Assembly (NCBI GenBank): GCA_949825045.1 | Contig: OX463822.1 | Span: 30,568,703 to 30,632,702 of the forward strand | Reading direction: 5' to 3' | DNA length: 64,000 bases | DNA from: Argyresthia goedartella | Taxonomy: Eukaryota; Arthropoda; Insecta; Lepidoptera; Argyresthiidae | Shown: piece after piece, positions 21,391 through 34,059 of the stretch | Numbering within the stretch: position 1 is the stretch's first letter | Layout of the letters: each line of letters begins with the position of its first letter | Position numbers and translations under genes: made by a program | Notes under the pieces: generated by a model | Database searches by the model: none | What the model was told of the DNA's origin: nothing | What the model saw: only the letters and a program-made list of their open reading frames with translations

Positions 21391-21460
21391 GCTGTAGTGG
21401 CGCACTTGGCTTGATATCTGTTTCGCAATTATGGGGTTTTGGTTCGAATCCAGGTTCGGA
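21391..21460 (+). repeat. tRNA-like fragment
   Basis: GTAGTGGCGCACTTGGC and, 31 bp later, GGTTCGAATCC resemble A and B boxes of a SINE head. No family body is recognised downstream. The copy in unit 2 is at about 28906-28976. Confidence 0.35.
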
Positions 21461-24400
21461 CATAATATTATTCTCTTTTTTTATATTCTTTTTAGCGGAA
21501 CCCTTCGTGTGTGAGTCCATCCCGCACTTTACCGACTATTGCTATTTTCTTGTCGATGATTGTTTGGTTGGTATAGCAGCTAGACCAGTAGTACTCGTAT
21601 GTTGTCAGTTCAACTTTTCCCGGTTAATATTTTGTTATTGATTGCAACAGTTCAGCAGGAATCCATGCTTTCATGTCTAAATTAACAGACACATTGTAAA
21701 CTAAGACATGGGGCAATTATTTTTTAAATAAAAAATATACACTATCACAGCAGTCTTGACCAGTTGACAAAAAAAGAGGCCAGACTACAGGAAGACCTAA
21801 GTATACCAGTCGCGCAAGTAAGGATGTACTATCTTGATATTATTATCGATATGTCGATAACTCGTCTGGTTCTTACTCGCGTCGGTAAAGCGGTTACCTG
21901 TCGATTAAAGCTCACGGGGTCTCGTTAGTGAGATATAAACACAGCAGCGTTTACGTTTCTCTTGAGATTTAAAGTAACTCTTTCTTCGAAGTCATGTCGT
22001 AACTTTGGGTACGTTTTATTTCACGATGTGGTCACGGTACAGGGAGTTGCTGCCGGAATTACGCGGAACATTTATTTTGTGGCGATTTAAATGATTAAAA
22101 TAACAAGGTAGAAATTATTCGAACCAATTTTATGATATTTTGTGGTGTTCCATTGTTACTCGGCTGAATTGAGTTGATAGTTGGGAAATAATCAATTAAT
22201 ATGCAAGCAAGCTACTATTCAAATGTTTTGCCACCTCGTGAACATCCATACCTAAATTTGCATTATCCATTATTATTTTATTGCACTGTTCGTCGCAATT
22301 CCTCTCTTTGCTGTCGCAAGGACAGACTATCGAATCGCAGCGTACAATGATATATGACATCACTAAAGGTGTGGGCTTACAACAGCTTTTCTGAAGAAGT
22401 GAAGCTATAAGGCAGTAAAATAACTTAAACTTACCTTTACCTTTACCTTAGACAAAAAACTCAATGTCCCAATCCGTATAATTCCGCCATACCTCTTAAA
22501 TGTAAGAGTTTTGCTTCCGTCAATGACTATGGGACGTCGTTGGGCTGTTCGCCTATCACGCAAAAGAGACGAGTTGAATTTCTGTGTACACATAGAAACT
22601 TTCCTTCCACCGACGATTTGTATGTAAGTAGTATACTTTGAAACTAGAGATTTGTATGGCAGCGCATTAAAAGCTTCCTGTCTCATAATTCGTAATTCCT
22701 AATTTAGTTATGGCACTTATAACATTCAGAGAAAAGTAATCAAGTCTCTCCCTATCAATTAAGGCCCAAGATTACACAAAACCACTGAAGAGAGCTTTGG
22801 CAAAAAAAAAAAAAAACATTCATAAATAATAATACGGTCTCAAAAAAATATACGTTCTTCACAAAGAGATAATCTAGTTCAAATACTATGTCGTTATGCG
22901 ATTAGATCAATTTGGCTCGATCGTAAAAAATTCTGAACATACCTAGTCTATATTTAAAAGGAGATTCAATAATTTTAATATAACATTACAGATTTTTCTC
23001 ATAATTTTTATACCTAAATTTTCCTCTTTTAGAGCTCCGTATTAATCCTTAAATTTTATCAATTAGGTTATTTCCGTTTTTCAGTAAATTATCCGCTACC
23101 CCGCTAGAAGACGGGCGGGTCAATAGGCTTCTAACGACTAAATGCATGCAAAGCAGCGAGCAGGAGCTAATACTATATATATATTTGAAATATGCTGATC
23201 AAGCCCTTTAATTTGCTACCCAACACGTCACTCTTCAATAAAAAATAAAAAATAGTACTTTATTCCCTCTAGAGAGCGCTCTATTAAATTTAATGTGATG
23301 TCACATAGCCTATAAGCAGCGGACAATCAATACGCTTCTAACTATGCCTCATTTTTCAAATTCTGATACGTAATTTAGATGTTCTGGTGGAGCAAATGAA
23401 CACATAATACACACAGACATAGCGGTCAAACTCAACCCTCATTCTGGACTCGCTGCAGTCGGGTGAAAACTATATTTTAGAAGTGCAGTCTAAACATACT
23501 GTCTCTTACATTATCAGACCAGTTGGCTCTGGCTCTTCGAATCAATGCTATGTAAGGCTTCCTTCTCTGGCTGGCTTGACGCACTCAATATCCTCGTACT
23601 GACACCAAGATAGATCTTGTAACGTTGTGAGAATATGGGGAAACGGCTTTTATTACAAAACTATGACTATGGCTGATTTCCGAATGAATGACAGCTTTGT
23701 GAGGCCAAATTAACTTAAGAGTCTAATATAAAGATACACGCAACTAACTATTTATCAGTGTCCTATTTTTTTTTTTAATTATTCTGTATGTTTTGTTTGC
23801 AATCATAATTGCTATATTAATCTCCTTGTAGTATTTGGGAAGCTGAAGAGAAATGTATGAGTGTTACAATGTATCTCAATTACTTTGTAAGACTGGAACT
23901 CAATATCTCACTTTCCTATTAAGAATGTAAGGCTAAGGCTTACATCAAACTCTGACCCCACAATCCTACAACAAATGGCCTGCTAAGCCTAGTCTAGGCT
24001 AGATAAATATATTTGCTTGTCAAGCGCTAAATAGCGAAATAGCAACAAATATTCGCACACTTTCCCCCTCGTCCCCGACTGCATGTTCGCTTTCCCTGCA
24101 ATTTGCAGCTGGATCTAGAATGTGTGGAATTTAGATAGAGCATACCGCTGTTAGTACACCGCTAGGGCATGTTCATATGCAGCTCCCCTGGGTGGTTTGA
24201 CAGGCGAGCCACCAGGATTTTTGTTAAGACTAGGGCCGAACCACCACCTGTTCTGAAAAACGAGACCGAGTGGTACCTGTTCCAGAAGGCAAGTTTTTTC
24301 AGGGACCCACTTTTCAGGCACTGACCCTACTCAATGCCTGTGTCGCCCAGCACTCAGATTTGGACGTTTTTCATATGCCCCTATTTATGTTTTTTAAGAC

Positions 24401-24845
24401 TGTGTATATGTTTTTAAATAATTATATTAAATGATATTATAAGTAAATACTGTTCCTCTGTTTGTCTGTATGCTTTTGTTTTGTTTTGTTGTGTACTTTT
24501 GTTTTGTTTTGTTGTCTACTTCTGTTTTATTTTTTTGTGTACTTTTTTAATTTTATCTGTGTAGTTTTGTTTGTTCGTGACGGTCACACGTTTTGGTCGA
24601 AAGACTGTAAGTGTGACACAGTAACTGTGAATAAATCTTTTAAAGTTGTAAAGTCGGGTTTTTCCCCAAATGGGGTGGCAGATTCCCTGTATGCCGTCGC
24701 AACGCGAGCGCCTATTTTTGGTATGCCTTATTGCGCGTTATGACGGAGTAATCTGACTCGTTCGCGCCAGATCCACTGTACATAGCCCAACTAACAGTCG
24801 GGGGCTTAAAATAGGCAGCTCACTATTAACTGCATGAGAGAGCCG
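21461..24845. other. Unassigned part of the duplicated unit
   Basis: No supported gene. Notable items are a T/G-rich low-complexity tract at about 24470-24550 (TTTTGTTTTGTTTTGTTG) and a minus-strand open stretch at about 24130-24320 (LEQVPLGLVFQN, NKNPGGSPVKPPRGAA) that is also open in unit 2 (31630-31836). I cannot assign it. Confidence 0.35.
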
Positions 24846-25044
24846 TACGTGACATTTATCTGTCAAAGACCACGTTTGCACGGCATGTACTTTTGGGTAC
24901 CCAATCCTTCAATTCCGATTGGGTAGAACTTGCCGTGCAAACGTGGCCTTCAGTCGGATACATGTCACGTGGTTGGCACAACGCCTTAGTCGAACAAACC
25001 GCTTTAAGCACACTGTTACTTTAAGCGGTTTGACGCGACTAACC
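24846..25044. repeat. Two adjacent foldbacks (unit 1)
   Basis: 24846-24885 pairs with 24931-24970 (core CCACGTTTGCACGGCA and TGCCGTGCAAACGTGG), with a nested ACCCAATC/GATTGGGT hairpin in the loop. 24986-25007 pairs with 25021-25044 (core AACCGCTTTAA and TTAAGCGGTTTG, flanked by TTAGTCG and CGACTAA). They are non-coding and possibly MITE-derived. Unit 2 copies lie at 32361-32560. Confidence 0.6.
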
Positions 25045-28000
25045 ACTTTTCTCTCGCAGAAAAACTCGAATGAATACGGCATCGCGTCGTAAAAATTACC
25101 TATCTCTATTAATTAGCATTCCTGCTTAGAGTATAGAAGTGTGCTAATGAATAGATTGTGGAAAGGTAGACAAAGGCATTAACCTATAACAGTGGCCGCA
25201 TATACCAACTTTTGCTCAAGAACACTGCAACTTACATGTGTTCTTTGCTTAACGAAAGAATCCGTGACCGAATGCTCATAATGCTGCTCAAATAAATTCT
25301 CACTTAATAATGGCCCTGTCAGTCCCCGAGAGAGAGACAGCACCAGCATGGTTTTGAGAGTCTCTCAAACGTAGTCGATTGTGCATCCGAGCCCTTGATG
25401 CACAAATTCACGATTCTAAAATCTAATCAAAAAAGCCTGTGCATTGTCAGCCTCAGTTGGTAAATTCGCCTAGTTTACCTAAATTTGGTTTGCAAGGCCA
25501 CTGAATAATGTTGAGGTTAATGTTCCACTGGTACTCGATGACATAATCATGACTCAGATCATTATCCGTCTGGCTGTCACGCGCCGTTTTTGTGAGTCTG
25601 GCGATTAAAAAAATGTTGGAATCAAAGCAGATACAGTGAAGATCGTGGAATCGTGAGAAGAGATAAAGTGAAGACATAGCGTGGAATCGCAGAGAACACT
25701 AATGATAGAGGACTAATGACACAGATTCATCTTACTTTAGAAAACCACCCAGGACGGGCTGCATATTAGCTACTTGAATTTTCCCTCCAAATTCATGTGA
25801 TATTGTGAATATACACCAATCAAAGTGCAGCTCCTAGTTACAGCTACAGGGTGTAGCGTAATGCTGTTGACATAATTCACGAAGTTTGTTTAAGGCGCTA
25901 CGTCGTCCGTGCAAAAGTCGCCGTTACACCAGACGGAAACCCGCAGTGTGAGAGGGACGGAATCGGGAAAAAATTAAAAAAGTAGCGCTAACCCACATTT
26001 TGCTAACACATAATATCTTAATTTGAACGTAGTTCCACAATGAAATTTGTTAGGATTTCAGATATAACAGGAAAAAATAAAACGATTTAGAGGTGTTTTC
26101 GTAATTAAATTCTATCGAGAAAATGTCATCCAAACTCCCTTCCCTTTAGTGAAAATCTTAATCAAATACTCAATAAACGTTAACCCAAAAATCTAATATG
26201 TAGGTGACTAAATGGAGTAAATGGATTCGAAAAATAACCCATTTTTTTTCGTATCACCTTAGGCTTTCTTAGCAGAGAATCTGCCAGCGAATACTGCCGA
26301 ATTTAGATAAAAATAAAATGTATTTTTTGTGTATATTGGTAAAGCTAGACCTTCATAAAATATAAAAAAATATAAATATTAAAGGGACAATCTTATACAA
26401 ATCGAACTAGGCCCATAGTAAGCCTAACAAGGCTTGTGTTATGTGTGTATTTAGTAGAGATAAATACTTATGTAAATACATCGATAACATCCAAGACTAA
26501 GAAACAAATATTCATGCTCATCACACAAATATTCGCCATTACCGGGATTCGAACTCGGGACCGTCAGCATCGTAGGCAAGGTCACTAGGCCCGCTAGCTT
26601 ACACCGGTCGTCATCTTCTTATCATGCCTCTATAAATAGGCTGGGGACTGGGATCAGCTCTCCAAACCCCTGCCCCTATTCTTCGCCAAGCGCATTGTAC
26701 TTCAGCGCTGAACACCATTCAAGTATATTCTATGATGTTGCGCAGCCACGACTTCCTCCTTTTAGAATCTAGATTCTAGTCAGACTACGTACCTAGGTCG
26801 CTATACCCCAAATTAGACAAAATCCTCGATATGATTAAATGGCGTTTTCGACTACTCAATATACTTCATCCTGTATAACTATTTAGATTTAATAAGTGTA
26901 ATCGATATTGGCTGATAACTTGACAAGTGGTTCAGCGTTGACGGCCCGCGCCTGCGCAGAGAAACTGTTCTAGTTACAGACTGTGGCCCCATTCTTAAAG
27001 CAAATAGTTACAATTTTACAAGGGTTATCTTTTCCAGTATTGTTGCAGGAAGAAATCTCATATTTGAGCTTAGCTTTTGCACATATTTAGTTGTTCACTT
27101 GCTCCTTTTTATACAGATAAAAGGTTTTTTTTTTAAATAATACTTTTTTTTTATTGAATAATTATGAAGTGGTAGTGGAAACACTTGGTAAAAAAATGGG
27201 TCAAGTGCGTGTCGGACTCGCTCACGGAGGGTTCCGTATCATCGTATAAGAAAACTTAAGGAAAAAAAAATCCGATAACAGTCCATACAGATTGAGAATC
27301 CCACGTCATGCTCTCTACCTATTCCGGTTAGGCACATAGATCCCGCTGATGGACGGACCGACAGACTATAGGGGTCCCGTTTGGCACCCATCAGACATGG
27401 AACCCTAAAAAGTCAAGGGGATATTAACCAGTGTAGCCAGAATAGTTTTGTAAAATTATAACTTTTGCTTGTATGAAATAGGCCATTGGAATTGAGGGCG
27501 GATGGCAATTTAAATAATATCTCATAGACTTCCATCAATCTGTCTTTCCTTTAACTGTAGCTACCCATTTTGAAGTGAAAAAGTATAATAACTTGTAGGT
27601 ATTAAAGTTATTATTAACTCTTTAACTAAATCCAAAACTTTACAGCCTTGGCTACGTATTTGTGTTCATTAACCACCAGACACACTGTCTCTGTTGCTAT
27701 AGTATCATTTATCTATAGTATCAACTTTCCTGTATCAAATTACTCTACATTTCTTTGTCTGGTCGTTTGCTGGCCTGCACTTAATATTACCACGATACGG
27801 TGTGCCTTCTTTATGATCTGGTTTAAAACTGTTTTTAGTAGGGTTCCGTACCCGAAACGGGATCCTATTTCTAAGCCTGCGCTGTCCGACCGTCCGTCTG
27901 TCCGTACTAGAGATTTAACCGATCGGTTAACCGCACATGTGCGGGTAAACCCGTTTTGATCGGGGGTTCTGATTAAATGCATCGTTTTCGTAACTACTTG

Positions 28001-28436
28001 AGTTTAATTTATATTTGCATTGTTAGTTCCTCGTGGATTGTTAAAGAAGTCTTTAGATGGATTTGCCGAAGATAGTTAGTTCGGGAATCGGACAAATAAC
28101 GATTTCAATAATCATAAGGGTTCTGATACCTATATTGTTCCGCGGTTTAGAAATAATTTCTAAGTACCGGGTCTACTTTATGAAAAAATATTTATGTTAT
28201 GGTAAAACTGTAAAATATTTTAAATGGAAATTTTAGAGCAAAATCTCTTTTATATGTTTTGGAAAAACTAACTACCTACCTAATTGTAATACGGAGGCAC
28301 TTGAAAAATACGACATACAGTAAAAAAGGTGTTGCCGCAACAGATTTTGTGTTGTGTCTCCCATCTAAACAAGTCAACTTACACAACTGTATTTTGTGGA
28401 GCCGTGTAAATGAAATTTAGAATGGTAAAATAGTTC

Positions 28437-28439
28437 ATT
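28437..28439. other. Empty target site of the LINE
   Basis: The sequence TAGTTCATTCATGTCAC (28431-28447) is uninterrupted here, whereas in unit 1 the 5.37-kb LINE follows ATT at 15546-15548. This gives the pre-insertion state. Confidence 0.85.
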
Positions 28440-31400
28440 CATGTCACTTGTAACTTTCATACAAAGGCCAAAGATAAACTTAATTACAATGTTTTATAAA
28501 AATATTCACAATTATATTTATGTTCTAAAAAATATACAAAAAGCCCTTACTTGCGCCATTGGTTTTGAAAGTGATGTCACGTATTTTTATATGTACAGTA
28601 GTGTCGGCATGTAATACATATATAAATATATAACCGATTTAACTGCACAATAGGCACAGTAGCGAGATTTAAACCGTGCACTTTTGGGTTTAACGTTTAA
28701 TTTATAACTCTAGCCCATCCGACCGTCCGACAGCAGGCCGTCATTGACCGTAATAGGCAGTGCTGAAATTTTCACAGAATGAACTACATGAGATGTTATA
28801 TATTAAAGTGGGTCCCCATACAAGAGACGTGTTTTAACACCACCCGCGATATAACAAACCATAACATGATTCAAATATGATCGTAGATTTCGCGGCTTTT
28901 CACATGGCTGTAGTGGCGCACTTGGCTTGATATCTGTTTCGCAATTATGGGGTTTTGGTTCGAATCCAGGTTCGGACATAATATTATTCTCTTTTTTTAT
29001 ATTCTTTTTAGCGGAACCCTTCGTGTGTGAGTCCATCCCGCACTTTACCGACTATTGCTATTTTCTTGTCGATGATTGTTTGGTTGGTATAGCAGCTAGA
29101 CCAGTAGTACTCGTATGTTGTCAGTTCAACTTTTCCCGGTTAATATTTTGTTATTGATTGCAACAGTTCAGCAGGAATCCATGCTTTCATGTCTAAATTA
29201 ACAGACACATTGTAAACTAAGACATGGGGCAATTATTTTTTAAATAAAAAATATACACTATCACAGCAGTCTTGACCAGTTGACAAAAAAGAGGCCAGAC
29301 TACAGGAAGACCTAAGTATACCAGTCGCGCAAGTAAGGATGTATTATCTTTATATTATTATCGATATGTCGATAACTCGTCTGGTTCTTACTCGCGTCGG
29401 TAAAGCGATTACCTGTCGATTAAAGCTCACGGGGTCTCGTTAGTGAGATATAAACACAGCAGCGTTTACGTTTCTCTTGAGATTTAAAGTAACTCTTTCT
29501 TCGAAGTCATGTCGTAACTTTGGGTACGTTTTATTTCACGATGTGGTCACGGTACAAGGAGTTGCTGCCGGAATTACGCGGAACATTTATTTTGTGGCGA
29601 TTTAAATTATTAAAATAACAAGGTAGAAATTATTCGAACCAATTTTATGATATTTTGTGGTGTTCCATTGTTACTCGGCTGAATTGAGTTGATAGTTGGG
29701 AAATAATCAATTAATATGCAAGCAAGCTACTATTCAAATTTTTTGCCACCTCGTGAACATCCATACCTAAATTTGCATTATCCATTATTATTTTATTGCA
29801 CTGTTCGTCGCAATTCCTCTCTTTGCTGTCGCAAGGACAGACTATCGAATCGCAGCGTACAATGATATATGACATCACTAAAGGTGTGGGCTTACAACAG
29901 CTTTTCTGAAGAAGTGAAGCTATAAGGCAGTAAAATAACTTAAACTTACCTTTACCTTTACCTTAGACAAAAAACTCAATGTCCCAATCCGTATAATTCC
30001 GCCATACCTCTTAAATGTAAGAGTTTTGCTTCCGTCAATGACTATGGGACGTCGTTGGGCTGTTCGCCTATCACGCAAAAGAGACGAGTTGAATTTCTGT
30101 GTACACATAGAAACATTCCTTCCACCGACGATTTGTATGTAAGTAGTATACTTTGAAACTAGAGATTTGTATGGCAGCGCATTAAAAGCTTCCTGTCTCA
30201 TAATTCGTAATTCCTAATTTAGTTATGGCACTTATAACACTCAGAGAAAAGTAATCAAGTCTCTCCCTATCAATTAAGGCCCAAGATTACACTAAACCAC
30301 TGAAGAGAGCTTTGGCAAAAAAAAAACAATACATTCATAAATAATAATACGGTCTCAAAAAAATATACGTTCTTCACAAAGAGATAATCTAGTTCAAATA
30401 CTATGTCGTTATGCGATTAGATCAATTTGGCTCGATCGTAAAAAATCCTGAACATACCTAGTCTATATTTAAAAGGAGATTCAATAATTTTAATATAACA
30501 TTACAGATTTTCCTCATAATTTTTATACCTAAATTTTCCTCTTTTAGAGCTCCGTATTAATCCTTAAATTTTATCAATTAGGTTATTTCCGTTTTTCAGT
30601 AAATTATCCGCTACCCCGCTAGAAGACGGGCGGGTCAATAGGCTTCTAACGACTAAATGCATGCAAAGCAGCGAGCAGGAGCTAATACTATATATATATT
30701 TGAAATATGCTGATCAAGCCCTTTAATTTGCTACCCAACACGTCACTCTTCAATAAAAAATAAAAAATAGTACTTTATTCCCTCTAGAGAGCGCTCTATT
30801 AAATTTCATGTGATGTCACATGGCCTATAAGCAGCGGACAATCAATACGCTTCTAACTATGCCTCATTTTTCAAATTCTGATACGTAATTTAGATGTTCT
30901 GGTGGAGCAAATGAACACATAATACACACAGACATAGCGGTCAAACTCAACCCTCATTCTGGACTCGCTGCAGTCGGGTGAAAACTATATTTTAGAAGTG
31001 CAGTCTAAACATACTGTCTCTTACATTATCAGACCAGTTGGCTCTGGCTCTTCGAATCAATGCTATGTAAGGCTTCCTTCTCTGGCTGGCTTGACGCACT
31101 CAATATCCTCGTACTGACACCAAGATAGATCTTGTAACGTTGTGAGAATATGGGGAAACGGCTTTTATTACAAAACTATGACTATGGCTGATTTCCGAAT
31201 GAATGACAGCTTTGTGAGGCCAAATAAACTTAAGAGTCTAATATAAAGATACACGCAACTAACTATTTATCAGTGTCCTATTTTTTTTTTAAATTATTCT
31301 GTATGTTTTGTTTGCAATCAAAATTGCTATATTAATCTCCTTGTAGTATTTGGGAAGCTGAAGAGAAATGTATGAGTGTTACAATGTATCTCAATTACTT

Positions 31401-32360
31401 TGTAAGACTGGAACTCAATATCTCACTTTCCTATTAAGAATGTAAGGCTAAGGCTTACATCAAACTCTGACCCCACAATCCTACAACAAATGGCCTGCTA
31501 AGCCTAGTCTAGGCTAGATAAATATATTTGCTTGTCAAGCGCTAAATAGCGAAATAGCAACAAATATTCGCACACTTTCCCCCTCGTCCCCGACTGCATG
31601 TTCGCTTTCCCTGCAATTTGCAGCTGGATCTAGAATGTGTGGAATTTAGATAGAGCATACCGCTGTAAGTACACCGCTAGGGCATGTTCATATGCAGCTC
31701 CCCTGGGTGGTTTGACAGGCGAACCACCAGGATTTTTGTTAAGACTAGGGCCGAACCACCACCTGTTCTGAAAAACGAGACCGAGTGGTACCTGTTCCAG
31801 AAGGCAAGTTTTTTCAGGGACCCACTTTTCAGGCACTGACCCTACTCAATGCCTTGTCGCCCAGCACTCAGATTTGGACGTTTTTCATATGCCCCTATTT
31901 ATGTTTTTTAAGACTGTGTACATGTTTTTAAATAATTATATTAAATGATATTATAAGTAAATACTGTTCCTCTGTTTGTCTGTATGCTTTTGTTTTGTTT
32001 TGTTGTGTACTTTTGTTTTGTTTTGTTGTGTACTTCTGTTTTATTTTTTTGTGTACTTTTTTTAATTTTATCCGTGTAGTTTTGTTTGTTCGTGACGGTC
32101 ACACGTTTTGGTCGAAAGACTGTAAGTGTGACACAGTAACTGTGAATAAATCTTTTAAAGTTGTAAAGTCGGGTTTTTCCCCAAATGGGGTGGCAGATTT
32201 CCTGTATGCCGTAGCAACGCAAGCGCCTATTTTTGGTATGCATTATTGCGCGTTATGAAGGAGTAATCTGACTCGTTCGCGCCAGATCCACTGTACATAG
32301 CCCAACTAACAGTCGGGGGCTTAAAATAGGCAGCTCACTATTAACTGCTTGATAGAGCCG

Positions 32361-32560
32361 TACGTGACATTTATCTGTCAAAGACCACGTTTGCACGGCA
32401 TGTACTTTTGGGTACCCAATCCTTCAATTCCGATTGGGTAGAACTTGCCGTGCAAACGTGGCCTTCAGTCAGATACATGTCACGTGGTGGGCACAACGCC
32501 TTAGATCGAACAAACCGCTTTAAGCACACTGTTACTTTAAGCGGTTTGACGCGACTAACC
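32361..32560. repeat. Two adjacent foldbacks (unit 2)
   Basis: Second copy of the paired inverted repeats described at 24846-25044, with arms 32361-32400 / 32447-32487 and about 32503-32523 / 32537-32560. The stems are retained despite a few substitutions. Confidence 0.55.
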
Positions 32561-33229
32561 ACTTTTCTCTCGCAGAAAAACTCGAATGAATACGGCATCG
32601 CGTCGTAAAAATTACCTATCTCTATTAATTAGCATTCCTGCTTAGAGTATAGAAGTGTGCTAATGAATAGATTGTGGAAAGGTAGACAAAGGCATTAACC
32701 TATAACAGTGGCCACATATACCAACTTTTGCTCAAGAACACTGCAACTTACATGTGTTCTTTGCTTAACGAAAGAATCCGTGGCCGAATGCTCATACTGC
32801 TGCTCAAATAAATTCTCACTTAATAATGGGCCTGTCAGTCCCCGAGAGAGAGACAGCACCAGCATGGTTTTGAGAGTCTCTCAAACGTAGTCGATTGTGC
32901 ATCCGAGCCCTTGATGCACAAATTCACGATTCTAAAATCTAACCAAAAAAGCCTGTGCATTGTGAGCCTTAGTTGGTAAATTCGCCTAGTTTACCTAAAT
33001 TTGGTTTGCAAGGCCACTGAATAATGTTGAGGTTAATGTTCCACTGGTACTCGATGACATAATCATGACTCAGATCATTATCCGTCTGGCTGTCACGCGC
33101 CGTTTTTGTGAGTCTGGCGATTAAAAAAATGTTGGAATCAAAGCAGATACAGTGAAGATCGTGGAATCGTGAGAAGAGATAAAGTGAAGACATAGCGTGG
33201 AATCGCAGAGAACACATAATATTTTTGTT

Positions 33230-33465
33230 GTAAATAAAGCGCTGGTCGACCAGAACGAGTTGGGTCTTTGGGACAAGGACTAGAGGGAGACCTCTCAGTA
33301 TCGGATAGAGTGGAAGAGGGGGAGAGAGGATGACAATAATGAATAAGGCAAATCGCGTCATAGCTTGTAGGCAGAGGATGCAAAAGTCTCCGGACCAGAG
33401 AATATGGTGTTGTAAAGGCCAGCAGTGGGTGAATGTGGGCAGATTTATTGATTGAAATCAAGCAA
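33230..33465 (+). pseudogene. RTE-like LINE 3' remnant
   Basis: Conceptual fragments LVDQNELGLWDKD, RIEWKRGRE and a 3' end GGCCAGCAGTGGGTGAATGT resemble the RTE 3' terminus read on the minus strand at 47130-47170 (CAGCAGGGGTTTGAATGTGG). Several frameshifts and stops are present. It starts right after the end of duplication unit 2. Confidence 0.35.
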
Positions 33466-33484
33466 TATAAGTACGTAATAATGT

Positions 33485-33693
33485 CGACCTCTGTGGCGCA
33501 GCGGCTGTGGCTCTGCCTACCATGCGAGAGGTCCCGGGTTCGATCCCCGGCTGGGGGTAAAGAAAAAAAAACCTCAGGTCGTGGATGTTTATATGTGTGT
33601 GACGTCGCTGTTTCTGGTTCCCACGATACAGGGTATCCTAGTGTGGGGCTAGAAGTAATGTATGTGCCTGTATGTTAATGTTTATGTTTATGT
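33485..33693 (+). mobile_element. SINE-B copy, intact pol III boxes
   Basis: The head has A box TGGCGCAGCGG and B box GGTTCGATCCC, then an A-rich linker, the GTGTGACGTCGCTGTTTCTG body, the CAGGGTATCCTAGTGTGGGG segment and an end of TGTTTATG repeats. This is among the best-preserved copies of the family here. Confidence 0.85.
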
Positions 33694-34059
33694 AGCTTAC
33701 AGGTTACGGTGATTGTAGCGTTGGTAGAATGAAACTGTTTGAGATGTTTTATTTCATATTATTTTGATGTACAAAACCAAAAAATCAATTATATGAAAAA
33801 TGCCTGCCATATTTCGCAGTCGTCTCTTGTTTACAAGCAAATCAAGTCAACACACAAAAAATGTCTAGACGAAGCTTTAACAATATGCATATATCAGCAG
33901 CATATAGGTATTTCCTATACTAAGAATTTATAGAACAGTTTCTTTAATAGGATGCAATATTTTCGCGGTGCCCTGACAAACATCCTTTGAGTGATTGATA
34001 TGCTCTTTTAATTTCATTTTTCCCAACAGTTTCCTATACTTTGTGACGAATCCGAACTA

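Larger units (their letters stand above)
12812..25699. repeat. Tandem duplication, unit 1 (contains a LINE insertion)
   Basis: 12812-15548 plus 20921-25699 matches 25703-33215 along its whole length. Unit 1 is longer by about 5.37 kb because of the LINE at 15549-20920. By eye, the first about 2.2 kb (12812-15030) shows no difference from unit 2, and the rest differs by scattered single bases and small indels. No host gene is visible. Contents are Rep-3, a tRNA-headed SINE, Rep-1 pieces and foldbacks. A false duplication from two haplotypes in the assembly remains possible. Confidence 0.9.
25703..33215. repeat. Tandem duplication, unit 2 (no LINE insertion)
   Basis: A 7513-bp partner of 12812-25699. 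The units are joined by three bases, TAA (25700-25702). It holds the second copies of Rep-3 (25891-26261), the SINE (26396-26609), Rep-1 (27197-27411 and about 27836-27950), the tRNA-like fragment (28906) and the foldbacks. It ends in GCAGAGAACAC at 33215, where similarity to unit 1 stops. Confidence 0.9.

Noticed and set aside
31630..31836. 68-residue minus-strand protein (GGSPVKPPRGAA)
   Set aside because: It is open in both duplication units but has no start context, no domain and no neighbours. It is noted in the unit description but not called a gene.
33485..33560. Functional tRNA gene at the SINE-B head
   Set aside because: The same head recurs with the same non-tRNA body at 40381 and 63570.
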